Positions 1-9,026 of a stretch of 23,921 nucleotides of DNA are shown here, piece by piece (the stretch's first letter is position 1; each line of letters starts with the position of its first letter). This DNA is from DAOMOP01 sp035444405 (GTDB taxonomy: Bacteria > Pseudomonadota > Gammaproteobacteria > Burkholderiales > Rhodocyclaceae). The position numbers were made by a program, and so were the translations under genes. The notes below the pieces were generated by a model. That model did no database searches. It was not told the DNA's origin and was given only the letters and a program-made list of their open reading frames with translations. The stretch spans positions 1-23,921 of the forward strand of contig DAOMOP010000043.1 of the NCBI GenBank assembly GCA_035444405.1, read 5' to 3'.

Positions 1-103
1 TGTCGACGATCGGCAACATTTCCTTCGGGCTCGCCTTGGTCGCGGGCAGGAAGCGCGTCCCCATGCCGGCGACGGGGAATACGGCCTTGGTGATTTTTTT
101 CAT
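1..103 (-). CDS. galU: UTP-glucose-1-phosphate uridylyltransferase, N-terminal fragment
   Basis: Only the first 34 codons are present; the gene runs off the left edge. GalU makes UDP-glucose from UTP and glucose-1-phosphate in the cytoplasm, supplying envelope polysaccharide synthesis. The visible N-terminus has the nucleotide-binding signature of this family, AGMGTRFLPATKASPKEM, at about residues 12-29, followed by LPIVD. The ATG at 103 is preceded by GAAGGA about ten bases upstream, which overlaps the ligA stop codon; ligA and galU are 15 bp apart on the same strand, so they are probably cotranscribed. The sequence fits GalU better than the related glucose-1-phosphate thymidylyltransferases, but the C-terminal part is needed for proof. 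Confidence 0.88.
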   Translation of the reverse strand, partial: MKKITKAVFPVAGMGTRFLPATKASPKEMLPIVD

Positions 104-118
104 GCTTATGTCATTCCT

Positions 119-2143
119 TCAAGTAGCGCCGGCCAGCAGCGCACGCAGACCGTCCTCGTCGATCACCGTGACGCCGAGCGTCTCGGCTTTCTGCAGCTTC
201 GAACCGGCCTCGTCGCCGGCGACGACGAAATCGGTCTTCTTCGACACCGAGCCGCTGACCTTGCCGCCGTGTGCCTCGATCAAGGCCTTGGCCTCGTCGC
301 GCGTGAGCGTCGGCAGCGTGCCGGTGAGCACGAAGGTCTTGCCGGCAAGCGCGTCCGAGGCCGGCGCCGCCGGTCCGCTCTCGTCCCAGGCGACGCCGGC
401 CGCGCGCAGCTGCTCGATGACCTCACGATTGTGCCCCTCGGCAAAGAAGTCGACGATGCTGCGCGCGACGATCGGCCCGACGTCCGGCACCTGCGTCAGC
501 GCCGCCTCGTCGGCGGCCATCAGTGCGTCGAGGCTGCCGAAATGGCGCGCGAGATCCCGCGCGGTCGTCTCGCCGACGTTGCGGATGCCGAGTGCGAAGA
601 TGAAGCGCGCGAGCGTGGTGTGGCGGCTCCTGTCGATCGCCGCGAGCAGGTTGGCCGCCGATTTTTCGCCCATGCGGTCGAGCGCGGCGAGCTTGACCAG
701 GCCGAGGCGGTAAAGGTCGACCGGGCTCTTGACGATGCCGGTGTCGACGAGCTGCTCGACGAGCTTGTCGCCGAGCCCCTCGATGTCCATTGCACGCCGG
801 CTCGCGAAGTGCAGCAGCGCCTGCTTGCGCTGCGCCGGGCAGAACAGTCCGCCCGAACAGCGTGCGATCGCCTCGTCCGGCGCGCGCACGACGTGCGAAC
901 CGCACACCGGGCAACGGTCGGGCATCACGAAGTCGCGTTCGGCGCCGGTACGCCGCTCGAGCACCGGCGCGACCACCTCGGGGATCACGTCGCCGGCCCG
1001 GCGCACGACCACGTGGTCGCCGATGCGAAGGCCCTTGCGGCGGATTTCCTCGTCGTTGTGCAGCGTCGCGTTCGTCACCGTGACGCCGCCGACGAATACC
1101 GGCTTCAGCCGTGCGACCGGCGTCAGCGCGCCGGTGCGCCCGACCTGCACCTCGATGTCGAGGAGCTCGGTGACCTCTTCCTGCGCCGGGTACTTGTGAG
1201 CGATCGCCCAGCGCGGTGCACGCGACACGAAACCGAGCGTGAGCTGGTCGTCGCGGCGATTGACCTTGTAGACGACGCCGTCGATGTCGTACGGCAGTCG
1301 CTGACGCAGCTCGCCGATGCGACGGTAATAGCCGAGCAAGCCGTCCGGACCGGTCACGACGTCGCGCTCCGGGGCGACCGCGAAGCCCAGCTCGGCCAGT
1401 CGGTCGAGCACCGCCTGATGGGTCGGCGGGTCCGCCTCGCCGACGAGTTCGGCCAGGCCGTAGGCGAAAAAGCGCAGCGGCCGACGTGCGGTCACGCGCG
1501 GGTCGAGCTGGCGCAGGCTGCCCGCCGCGGCATTGCGCGGATTGACGAAGACCTTTTCGCCGGCGGCGAGCTGGCGCTCGTTGAGGCGCTCGAAATCGGC
1601 GCGCTGCATCAGCACCTCGCCGCGCACCTCGAGCCGCGCCGGCGGCTGCTCGCCGCGCAGGCGCAACGGAATCGAGCGCACCGTGCGCAGGTTCGCGGTG
1701 ACGTCCTCGCCGCGCGTGCCGTCGCCCCGCGTGGCCCCGCGCGCGAAGCGGCCGCGCTCGTAGATCAGCGTGATCGCGAGCCCGTCGAGCTTGGGCTCGG
1801 CCGCGTACTCGATGCGCTCGCGATCGAGCCCTTCGCGGCAGCGGCGGTCGAATGCGATGATCTCGTCGTCCGAGAACGCATTGGCGAGCGAGAGCATCGG
1901 CACGCGGTGCACGACCTCGGCGAATCCGGCCAGCGGCGCACCGCCGATGCGCTGCGTCGGCGAGTCCGGCGTGACCAGTGCCGGCCAGGCCTGCTCGAGC
2001 TCTTCGAGCTCGCGAAACAGGCGGTCGTACTCGGCGTCGGAAACCGTCGGCGCATCGAGCACGTAATACGCGTGGTTGTGCGCGTCGAGCTCGGCGCGCA
2101 GGCGCGCCGCACGCTCGGCCGCGTCGTGCGGCACGCGCGTCAT
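119..2143 (-). CDS. ligA: NAD-dependent DNA ligase LigA
   Basis: This 674-residue protein is the usual length for bacterial LigA (E. coli 671). It seals nicks in duplex DNA in replication and repair, using NAD+. Visible landmarks are an N-terminal Ia domain (YYVLDAPTVSDAEYD, about 26-40); the adenylated lysine K118 in the KLDG motif of the nucleotidyltransferase domain; the OB-fold region (about 325-400); a zinc finger with C411, C414, C429 and C435; helix-hairpin-helix repeats (about 450-570); and a C-terminal BRCT domain (about 596-674). The frame is open for 224 codons upstream, but that part overlaps zipA; the ATG at 2143 matches the family N-terminus. It shares an ATGA overlap with the zipA stop, indicating translational coupling in smc-zipA-ligA-galU. 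Confidence 0.97.
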   Translation of the reverse strand: MTRVPHDAAERAARLRAELDAHNHAYYVLDAPTVSDAEYDRLFRELEELEQAWPALVTPDSPTQRIGGAPLAGFAEVVHRVPMLSLANAFSDDEIIAFDRRCREGLDRERIEYAAEPKLDGLAITLIYERGRFARGATRGDGTRGEDVTANLRTVRSIPLRLRGEQPPARLEVRGEVLMQRADFERLNERQLAAGEKVFVNPRNAAAGSLRQLDPRVTARRPLRFFAYGLAELVGEADPPTHQAVLDRLAELGFAVAPERDVVTGPDGLLGYYRRIGELRQRLPYDIDGVVYKVNRRDDQLTLGFVSRAPRWAIAHKYPAQEEVTELLDIEVQVGRTGALTPVARLKPVFVGGVTVTNATLHNDEEIRRKGLRIGDHVVVRRAGDVIPEVVAPVLERRTGAERDFVMPDRCPVCGSHVVRAPDEAIARCSGGLFCPAQRKQALLHFASRRAMDIEGLGDKLVEQLVDTGIVKSPVDLYRLGLVKLAALDRMGEKSAANLLAAIDRSRHTTLARFIFALGIRNVGETTARDLARHFGSLDALMAADEAALTQVPDVGPIVARSIVDFFAEGHNREVIEQLRAAGVAWDESGPAAPASDALAGKTFVLTGTLPTLTRDEAKALIEAHGGKVSGSVSKKTDFVVAGDEAGSKLQKAETLGVTVIDEDGLRALLAGAT

Positions 2144-3237
2144 GCGCTGAACAGGCGGCTGGCCAGCGGTCCGCCGGCCGGGATGCGCTCGTTCTCCATC
2201 TGCGCCTGGAACTGGCGGATCTGCGAGCGGATCAGCGCTCCCGCCTCGGCCCCGAACGGCGCGCGATTGTCGTCGACGACGCTGCCGTGCAGCACCTCTG
2301 CCATCTGATTGGCATGGCGCATCATGCGGTCGAACACGCCCGCGCCGTCCGCCACCAGCGGCACGTCGATGAGCAGCGTGATGCCGCGCGTATGGAGGTT
2401 GCGCATCTCGCTGGCCGAGAACAGCTCCGGCTCCAGATTGCTCAGCGTGTAGAGCGTGCGCCCGTCCTCGTCGCGCGCGTGAAAGGCGCCGTCGTCGCCG
2501 AGCGTCATGCCGCCGGCTTCGGCCAGCGCGCGGATCTTGGTGCCCGGGAACGGCTCGCCGTCGGTCACGACGTTGACACCGACTTGCACGTCGACGCTGG
2601 CGCAGAACTGGTCGAGCGCGGCGGCGTTGCCCAGCGCGGTCGCACGCGCCGGGATGTCGGCCGGCACGGCGAGGAACTGGTCGGCCACGCGCTGTATGCC
2701 GCTGGCGAAGTGCTGAAAATCCTGCTCGCCGATCGCGCCGCGCCGATCGACCATCTGCATCGCGGCGCAGAACCAATGGTGGGCTCCGGCACTGTGGGCG
2801 GTGAGCGGGCGCCACACGTTCTCGCGATCATCGAAGGCGAACCAGCGTACGGGTTTTCCGAGATCCTGCAAGGCCTCGCGCTGCGCCGCCCACAGCCGCG
2901 CGACATCGAGCGGCTCGATCGCCTCGATGCGGATGATGCAGTCGATGCGCGGATCGACCGCGTCGGGAGCGCCCGGCGTGGTGTGGCGCCCGCTCGGCTG
3001 GCCGTGCGGTTTCGGCTGGGGTTTGGACGCGGCGAGTCCGGCCTCGCCGAGCGGCTCCGGATCGTCATCGGGCCGGCCGCGCTTGTCGGTCTCGAGCAAC
3101 ACGTCCCGATGTTCGGACCTGAAGGCTTTCTCGGCATGCCGGTGGTGCTTGTGCTCCTGCCACTTGTTGTACGCGACGATGCCGACTACCGCGGCCACGC
3201 CGAGTGCCAGCAACCCGATCTGCAATTCGCTATCCAT
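2140..3237 (-). CDS. zipA: Cell division protein ZipA (FtsZ-binding, membrane-anchored)
   Basis: This 365-residue protein has an N-terminal membrane segment (LQIGLLALGVAAVVGIVAY, about residues 5-23), a charged and proline-rich linker (about 25-90) and a ZipA-type FtsZ-binding domain in the C-terminal half (about 200-340). ZipA tethers FtsZ to the inner membrane and stabilises the Z ring. The position between smc and ligA, as in other beta- and gammaproteobacteria, supports the name. The start chosen is ATG at 3237, giving MDSELQIG, with AGGA about seven bases upstream; an ATG at 3252 and a GTG at 3267 are also in frame but would add residues before the anchor. Residues about 95-195 resemble a second, degenerate copy of the C-terminal fold (see findings). 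The last codons overlap ligA by four bases. Confidence 0.87.
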   Translation of the reverse strand: MDSELQIGLLALGVAAVVGIVAYNKWQEHKHHRHAEKAFRSEHRDVLLETDKRGRPDDDPEPLGEAGLAASKPQPKPHGQPSGRHTTPGAPDAVDPRIDCIIRIEAIEPLDVARLWAAQREALQDLGKPVRWFAFDDRENVWRPLTAHSAGAHHWFCAAMQMVDRRGAIGEQDFQHFASGIQRVADQFLAVPADIPARATALGNAAALDQFCASVDVQVGVNVVTDGEPFPGTKIRALAEAGGMTLGDDGAFHARDEDGRTLYTLSNLEPELFSASEMRNLHTRGITLLIDVPLVADGAGVFDRMMRHANQMAEVLHGSVVDDNRAPFGAEAGALIRSQIRQFQAQMENERIPAGGPLASRLFSA

Positions 3238-3329
3238 CGTTCGTCCTGTCATGAAACGCCCCGCCACCTCGCGGGCGGAACGTCGTCGCCAAATTCGTCG
3301 CCGGCACGCCGCCGCGGCCGCACATGCGC

Positions 3330-6300
3330 TCAGGCCGGCAGCGGCTCGGCCATGCGCAATGCCTCTTCGATATCCACCTCGACGACGCGCGACACACCTT
3401 GCTCCTGCATCGTCACACCGACCAGTTGCTTCGCGATCTCCATCGTCACCTTGCTGTGGCTGATGAAGATGAACTGCGTCTGCGAGGACATTCGCCTGAC
3501 CATCTGGCAGTAGCGCTCGGTGTTGGCATCGTCCAATGGCGCATCGACCTCGTCAAGCATGCAGAACGGCGCCGGATTGAGCTGGAACATCGAGAACACC
3601 AGCGCGATCGCGGTGAGCGCCTTCTCGCCGCCCGAGAGCAGGTGGATCGAGCTGTTCTTCTTGCCGGGGGGCTGGGCGACGATCTGGATGCCGGCGTCGA
3701 GGATCTCGTCGCCGGTCAAGACCAGCCGGGCCTGCCCGCCGCCGAACAGCTGCGGAAACAGCGTGCCGAAATGCTGCGACACGGTATTGTAGGTGTCCTG
3801 CAGCTGCTCGCGGGTCTCGCGGTCGATGCGGCGGATGGCGTCTTCCAGGGTCGTGATCGCCTGATCGAGATCTTCGGACTGCGCATCGAGGTAGGCCTTG
3901 CGCTCCTGGGCGCTGGCCAGTTCGTCGAGGGCGGCGAGATTGACCTGCCCGAGTTCGGCGATGGCGCGTGCGAGCCGTGCGACCTCGCGCTGCAGGGCCG
4001 CCTCGCGCAAATCGCCGGTCAGCAGCGGCTGCAGCGCCGCCTCGTCGGCCTGCACCTCGGCCAGACGCTCGTCGAACTGCGCCACGGCGAGCTCAGCCGC
4101 CTGCAGCGCGAGGCGCAGCTCGCCGACGCGCGAGCGGGCCGGCGCGATCTCCTGCTCGGTACGCAGACGCAGCTCGTCGGTCTGCTTCAGCCGGGCGGCG
4201 GCCTCTTCCTGCGCATCACGGCGTTGCGCGAGCGCAGCCTCGGGGCGCGTGCGCAGGGCAAGCGCCGCCTGCAGTGCCGCGGCCGTGGCGGCCGTGTCGG
4301 TCGCGTCGAGCTCGCCGGCGCGGCTGTCCGACTCGGCTGCAATGCGCTGCAGCTGCTCGGCGGCGAGCTGCAGATTGCGTCCGATGTCGTCGAGCTTGCC
4401 GATGCATTCGCGCTCGGAGAACTTCGCCTCCTGCAGCTCGCGTGCCGTGGCCTGCTCGAGCGAGCGGGCCTCGCGCAGCGCGCGATCGCGCTCGTCGAGC
4501 ACGGTCGCCGCCGCGTCGAGGCGGGCGTGCTGCAGCTCGGCGAGCTCGGTGCAGCGCGCGTGCTCCATCTCGGCGCGGGCCAGATGCTCGCGCTCGGTGG
4601 CCTCGAGGTGCACGAGATCGGCGAGATCGTGCGCGATCTGCGCACGCTTCTCGTCGGCGCGCTGGCGCGCCTGCGTGAGCTTGAGCAGCTCGACCTGAGC
4701 GGCGTGCAGTTGCTGCTGCATGCCCTGTAGTTCGCGACGCAGTGTGCCGGCGCGCTCCTGCAGCTCGGCGGCGACGGCCTCGGCAGCGTGCAGCGCATCG
4801 TGGGCGTGCTGGGCATCGTCCTCGAGCGCGCGCTGGGTGTCGGCCAGCGCATCGATCTCGCGCTGCCGCTCCATGACGCCGTGGGTGCGACTGTCGGGTG
4901 CGTAATGCGTCAGCGCGTGACGCCCGAGTACCTGCCCCTGCGGGCTGACCAGCGACAACCCGGGCGGCAGGGCGTCGCGGCGTGCGAGCCAGTCGTCCAG
5001 CCGCTCGACCGTGAAGCAGCCGCGCAACCAGTCGTCGAGCGCCGGTCGCAGCGTGTTGTCGGACAGCTCGATACGCTCGGCGAGCGCCACCGCCCCGGCC
5101 GGAGCCGTCACGTCGGCAGCACGCTCGGGCGCCGAGGGCAGCGCGAGGCTCAGCGTGTCGGGCGGCGGATCGTCGAACAGCGTGCGCACGGCCGCAGCCG
5201 TCTCGCCGCTCAGCGCGGCGAGCCGCTCGCGCAGGACCGCCTCGACCGCCGTCTCCCACCCCGGTTCGACCCGGACCTCGCGCCACAGCGGGCGCAGCTC
5301 GGCCAGCCCGTGGCGCTCGAGCCAGTCACCGAGGCGGCCCTGCGACTGCACGCGTGCCTGCAACTGCACCAGGGCCTCGCGGCGGGCGCGCAGCTCGGTG
5401 AGACGTCGCTGCACCTGCCGCTCGTGCTCCACGGCGGCCTTCAGGGCGGCCTGTGCGTCGGGCAGGCGCGACTGCAGCTTGCCGAGCTCGTGCTGGCGAT
5501 CGTCGAGCATCGCCTGCAATGCTTCGACACGGGCTTCGTGCTCGGCGAGCGTGCGCTCGTCCGGGCCGTCGATGCGCCCCTGCTCGGCCTCGAGGCGCGC
5601 CCGCCGCTGCGCGAGCGCGTCCAGTGCCCGCATCGCGCCGGCGCGGTTGGCCTCCTCGACGCGCCGCTGCTGCTCGGTCTGGCCGAGCTCGCGGCGTGCC
5701 TCCGCGACCGTCGCATCGGCGGCCTGCCGTGCCGATTCGAGCTCGGGCAGGGTGCCGGCGATCTCTTCGTGGCGCGCCTCGGCCTGTTCGACACGCAGCC
5801 GTGCGTTGTCGAGCAGGCCCGCCCAGCGCCCCTCGTCGGCGCCGAGCGCCTTGCGGCGTTCGAGCCAGTGCGTCTGTTCGACCTCGAGCTCGCGCAGGCG
5901 CGCTTCGAGACGGACGCGGGCCTCCTCGAGATGGCGCAACTCGGATTCGAGCCGCGTGACCTCGGCGGCCGCCGACAGCAGATCGCTTTGCGCCGCGTGC
6001 GTCTCTTCCGAGGCGGCGAAATGCGCCTGGCGGGCGTCCTCGACCGCCGTCTCGAGCGACTGCAGCCGCGCGCTGTCCTGCTCCATGCGCGTGGTCGATG
6101 CGTTGAGCTCGTCCTGCAGCCGGCCCTGCTCGGCGCGCGCCTCGTTGCGCTTGAAGAGCCACAGCAGCTGCTGGCGCTCGGTGTGGGCGGCGTTGAGCTC
6201 GCGGTAGCGCGCGGCGACCTCGGCCTGCACTGCGAGATGGGCGATGCGTTCGCCGAGCTCCCCGCGAATGTCTTCGAGGCGCGTCAGGTTGTCGCGCGCG

Positions 6301-6857
6301 TCGGCCAGCCGCCCCTCGGTTTCGCGCCGCCGCTCGCGGTACTTGGTGACGCCGGCGGCCTCCTCGAGAAAGCCGCGCACCTCCTCCGGACGCGCCTCGA
6401 TGATGCGCGAGATCATGCCCTGCTCGATGATCGCGTAGGCCCGCGGGCCCAGACCGGTGCCGAGGAAGAGATCGATGACGTCCTTGCGGCGCACGTGGAC
6501 GTTGTTGATGTAATAGGTCGATTCGCCCGAGCGGTCGAGCACGCGCTTGACCGAGATCTCGGCGTAGCGCGACCATTGACCGGCGGCCTTGCCCTCGTGG
6601 TTGTCGAACACCAGCTCGACGCTCGCACGCGAGACCGCCTTGCGCGTGGTCGAGCCGTTGAATATGACGTCCTGCATGGACTCGCCGCGCAGCGCCGAGG
6701 CGCGGCTCTCGCCGAGCACCCAGCGCACCGCGTCGATGATGTTCGACTTGCCGCAGCCGTTCGGGCCGACCACGCCGACCAGATTGCCCGGTGTCAACAC
6801 CGTCGTGGGGTCGACGAAGGTCTTGAAGCCGGCGAGTTTGAGCTTGGCGAGTCGCAC
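3330..6857 (-). CDS. smc: Chromosome segregation/condensation ATPase SMC
   Basis: This long ABC-type ATPase compacts and segregates the nucleoid as a dimer. From the chosen start it has 1175 residues, typical of bacterial SMC. The N-terminal head carries the Walker A GPNGCGKSN (31-39). Two long coiled coils rich in Glu, Arg, Ala and Leu flank a hinge (about 500-660). The C-terminal head has the ABC signature LLSGGEKALTAIAL, the Walker B CMLDEVDAPLDD and a final ISHSK. The start is inferred to be GTG at 6857 (VRLAKLKLAGFKTF), because SMC proteins usually begin at this motif; no ATG lies further upstream in frame, and the GTG at 6938 would add 27 unrelated residues. The ribosome site is poor. 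First gene of the minus-strand operon with zipA and ligA; no scpA/scpB is visible here. Confidence 0.95.
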   Translation of the reverse strand: MRLAKLKLAGFKTFVDPTTVLTPGNLVGVVGPNGCGKSNIIDAVRWVLGESRASALRGESMQDVIFNGSTTRKAVSRASVELVFDNHEGKAAGQWSRYAEISVKRVLDRSGESTYYINNVHVRRKDVIDLFLGTGLGPRAYAIIEQGMISRIIEARPEEVRGFLEEAAGVTKYRERRRETEGRLADARDNLTRLEDIRGELGERIAHLAVQAEVAARYRELNAAHTERQQLLWLFKRNEARAEQGRLQDELNASTTRMEQDSARLQSLETAVEDARQAHFAASEETHAAQSDLLSAAAEVTRLESELRHLEEARVRLEARLRELEVEQTHWLERRKALGADEGRWAGLLDNARLRVEQAEARHEEIAGTLPELESARQAADATVAEARRELGQTEQQRRVEEANRAGAMRALDALAQRRARLEAEQGRIDGPDERTLAEHEARVEALQAMLDDRQHELGKLQSRLPDAQAALKAAVEHERQVQRRLTELRARREALVQLQARVQSQGRLGDWLERHGLAELRPLWREVRVEPGWETAVEAVLRERLAALSGETAAAVRTLFDDPPPDTLSLALPSAPERAADVTAPAGAVALAERIELSDNTLRPALDDWLRGCFTVERLDDWLARRDALPPGLSLVSPQGQVLGRHALTHYAPDSRTHGVMERQREIDALADTQRALEDDAQHAHDALHAAEAVAAELQERAGTLRRELQGMQQQLHAAQVELLKLTQARQRADEKRAQIAHDLADLVHLEATEREHLARAEMEHARCTELAELQHARLDAAATVLDERDRALREARSLEQATARELQEAKFSERECIGKLDDIGRNLQLAAEQLQRIAAESDSRAGELDATDTAATAAALQAALALRTRPEAALAQRRDAQEEAAARLKQTDELRLRTEQEIAPARSRVGELRLALQAAELAVAQFDERLAEVQADEAALQPLLTGDLREAALQREVARLARAIAELGQVNLAALDELASAQERKAYLDAQSEDLDQAITTLEDAIRRIDRETREQLQDTYNTVSQHFGTLFPQLFGGGQARLVLTGDEILDAGIQIVAQPPGKKNSSIHLLSGGEKALTAIALVFSMFQLNPAPFCMLDEVDAPLDDANTERYCQMVRRMSSQTQFIFISHSKVTMEIAKQLVGVTMQEQGVSRVVEVDIEEALRMAEPLPA

Positions 6858-6896
6858 GTTCGGGACCGTCGCGGTGAAGGGCTGCGTGGGCGCGCC

Positions 6897-6905
6897 ATGA
6901 TAACA
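6897..6905 (-). promoter_or_regulatory. Candidate extended -10 promoter for smc operon
   Basis: On the minus strand, TGT is followed by TATCAT, an extended -10 element (TGn plus a 5/6 match to TATAAT). It would start transcription near 6890, about 33 bases before the smc GTG. There is no convincing -35 hexamer, which is acceptable for an extended -10 promoter. The region is AT-rich compared with its surroundings. Predicted from sequence only. Confidence 0.4.
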
Positions 6906-6961
6906 TCCAAATCTTGCCGGCTCGCCGGCCGAAACCACTTGTTATGCATCGACGATCGCTC

Positions 6962-8155
6962 GTGAATCCCCATCTTGACCGCCTCCACCCCTACCCGTTC
7001 GAGAAGCTGCGCGCGCTGTTCGCCGGCCTCGAGGCGCCGGTCGGACTGAAGCCGATCCGGCTGTCGATCGGCGAGCCGCAGCACCCGACCCCGCCCTTCA
7101 TCATGCAGGCGCTGGCCGACAACCTCGGCGGCCTGGCGAGCTACCCGAGCACGCTCGGCAGCGACGCGCTGTGCGAGGCGATCGCCGCGTGGCTCACGCG
7201 CCGCTACGACCTTGCCGCCATCGATGCCGCCACCCAGGTGCTGCCGGTGAACGGTTCGCGCGAGGCCTTGTTCGCGTTCGCGCAGTGTGTCATCGACGGT
7301 ACGCGCGCCGGTGCGCGGGTGTTGTGCCCGAATCCGTTCTACCAGATCTACGAAGGGGCCGCGCTGCTTGCCGGCGCCGCGCCGGTGTTCCTCAACAACC
7401 TCGCCGAGAAGCGCTTCGGCTCGGATTTCGACGCCGTGCCCGAGACGGTCTGGCGCGACGTGCAGCTCGTGTACGTATGCTCGCCGGGCAACCCGACCGG
7501 CCGCGTGCTGTCGCTCGACGAGTGGGCGCGCCTGTTCGCGCTCGCCGACCGTCACGGCTTCGTGATCGCCGCCGACGAATGCTACTCGGAGATCTACTTT
7601 GACGACGATGCGCCGCCCGTCGGCGCCCTGCAGGCGGCCGCGGCGCTCGGGCGCAGCGACTTCCGCAACGTGGTGATGTTCTCCAGCCTGTCCAAGCGCT
7701 CGAACGTGCCCGGCATGCGCTCGGGCTTCGTCGCCGGCGACGCGCAGATCCTGAAGTCCTTTCTGCGCTACCGCACCTATCACGGCTGCGCGATGAACCC
7801 CGCGGTGCAGGCCGCGTCGGTCGCCGCATGGGCGGACGAGGCCCACGTCGCTGAGAACCGCCGCCTGTACCGAGACAAGTTCGACCGCATCACGCCACTG
7901 CTCGCGCGCCACCTGGAGGTCGAGCGGCCCGACGCCGGTTTCTATCTGTGGGCGCGCACGCCGATCTCCGACACCGATTTCGCCCGCCGCCTGCAGGCTG
8001 AATATAATGTGACGGTGCTGCCGGGCAGCTTTCTCGCCCGCGAATCGGACGGCGTCAACCCGGGCGCCGGCTTCGTGCGCATCGCGCTGGTGGCCGGACC
8101 GGACGAATGCATCGAAGCGGCCCACCGCATCGCCGCCTTTTGCCAATCCCTCTGA
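6962..8155 (+). CDS. dapC: Succinyldiaminopimelate transaminase (class I/II PLP aminotransferase)
   Basis: This 397-residue fold-type I aminotransferase converts N-succinyl-2-amino-6-ketopimelate and glutamate to N-succinyl-LL-diaminopimelate. PLP chemistry is supported by SPGNPTG near residue 177, the DECYSEIY stretch and the internal-aldimine lysine K245 in SSLSKRSNVPGMRSGF. Assignment to DapC rather than another aminotransferase rests mainly on context: dapD follows 36 bp downstream and dapE lies in the same block. The N-terminus MNPHLDRLHPYPFE is typical of proteobacterial DapC, so I take GTG at 6962 as the start. An in-frame ATG at 6944 would add six residues, and neither has a strong ribosome site. 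It is divergent from smc across a 104-bp gap; I see no convincing promoter on this side. Confidence 0.9.
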   Translation: MNPHLDRLHPYPFEKLRALFAGLEAPVGLKPIRLSIGEPQHPTPPFIMQALADNLGGLASYPSTLGSDALCEAIAAWLTRRYDLAAIDAATQVLPVNGSREALFAFAQCVIDGTRAGARVLCPNPFYQIYEGAALLAGAAPVFLNNLAEKRFGSDFDAVPETVWRDVQLVYVCSPGNPTGRVLSLDEWARLFALADRHGFVIAADECYSEIYFDDDAPPVGALQAAAALGRSDFRNVVMFSSLSKRSNVPGMRSGFVAGDAQILKSFLRYRTYHGCAMNPAVQAASVAAWADEAHVAENRRLYRDKFDRITPLLARHLEVERPDAGFYLWARTPISDTDFARRLQAEYNVTVLPGSFLARESDGVNPGAGFVRIALVAGPDECIEAAHRIAAFCQSL

Positions 8156-8191
8156 GCAACGCCTCGGACAACCTATAACGGAAAATCCCCA

Positions 8192-9013
8192 ATGCAAGAC
8201 TTGCAGAAGATCATCGACGACGCCTTCGAAAACCGTGCCGCCCTGTCGCCGGCCGCCGCACCCGCCGAAGTGCGCGACGCCGTCGCCACCGTCATCGCCG
8301 GTCTGGACGGCGGCAGCCTGCGCGTGGCCGAAAAGCGCGACGGCCAGTGGGTCGTCAACCAGTGGATCAAGAAGGCCGTGCTGATCTCGTTCCGCCTCGC
8401 CGACAACCAGGTGATGCCCGGCGCCGCCACCCAGTACTTCGACAAGGTGCCGACCAAGTTCGGCGACTACAGCGAGCAGCAGTTTCGCGACGGCGGCTTC
8501 CGCGTCGTGCCGCCGGCGGTGGCGCGCAAGGGCAGCTACGTCGCGAAGAACGTCGTGCTGATGCCCTCCTACGTGAACATCGGCGCCTATGTCGACGAGG
8601 GCACGATGGTCGACACCTGGGCGACGGTCGGCTCGTGCGCGCAGATCGGCAAAAACGTGCACCTTTCCGGCGGTGTCGGCATCGGCGGCGTGCTCGAGCC
8701 GGTGCAGGCCGGTCCGGTCATCATCGAGGACAACGTCTTCGTCGGCGCGCGCTCGGAGGTCGTCGAGGGCGTCATCGTCGAGGAGAACGCGGTGCTGTCG
8801 ATGGGCGTGTACATCGGCATGAGCACGAAGATCTACGACCGCGAGACCGGCGAGGTGCACTACGGCCGCGTGCCGGCCGGCTCGGTCGTCGTGCCGGGCA
8901 GCCTGCCATCGGCCGACGGCAAGTACAGCCTGTATTGCGCGGTGATCGTCAAGCGCGTCGATGCGCAGACGCGCGCGAAGACCGGCATCAACGAGCTGCT
9001 GCGGGGCGCCTGA
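8192..9013 (+). CDS. dapD: 2,3,4,5-tetrahydropyridine-2,6-dicarboxylate N-succinyltransferase
   Basis: This 273-residue protein (E. coli DapD has 274) transfers succinyl from succinyl-CoA to tetrahydrodipicolinate, the step before DapC in diaminopimelate/lysine synthesis. The N-terminus MQDLQKIIDDAFENR and the segment FDKVPTKFGDY are characteristic. From about residue 105 to 235 there are left-handed beta-helix hexapeptide repeats (VLMPSYVNIGAYVDEGTMVD, then VGSCAQIGKNVHLSGGVGIG, then IEDNVFVGARSEVVEG), ending with RVPAGSVVVPGSLPS. Acyltransferases of this fold act as trimers. The ATG at 8192 has GGA about nine bases upstream. It follows dapC closely, consistent with one transcript, and is separated from pilU by 83 bp containing a strong inverted repeat. 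Confidence 0.96.
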   Translation: MQDLQKIIDDAFENRAALSPAAAPAEVRDAVATVIAGLDGGSLRVAEKRDGQWVVNQWIKKAVLISFRLADNQVMPGAATQYFDKVPTKFGDYSEQQFRDGGFRVVPPAVARKGSYVAKNVVLMPSYVNIGAYVDEGTMVDTWATVGSCAQIGKNVHLSGGVGIGGVLEPVQAGPVIIEDNVFVGARSEVVEGVIVEENAVLSMGVYIGMSTKIYDRETGEVHYGRVPAGSVVVPGSLPSADGKYSLYCAVIVKRVDAQTRAKTGINELLRGA

Positions 9014-9026
9014 GCGGATCGCGTAC

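Noticed and set aside
4788..6965. Long open frame on the plus strand opposite smc (725 codons)
   Set aside because: It lies wholly antisense to a clear smc gene. Its composition (Arg, Leu, Gly, Val, low complexity) and absence of any family motif fit the mirror of GC-rich third-position codon bias.
8003..8008. Perfect TATAAT inside dapC
   Set aside because: It lies within conserved coding sequence, has no matching -35 element, and no gene start follows within a plausible distance other than dapD, whose frame begins 180 bases on.
8174..8179. TATAAC just before dapD as an internal promoter
   Set aside because: There is no -35 hexamer at 16-18 bp, and transcription would begin only a few bases before the dapD ATG, leaving no room for its ribosome site.
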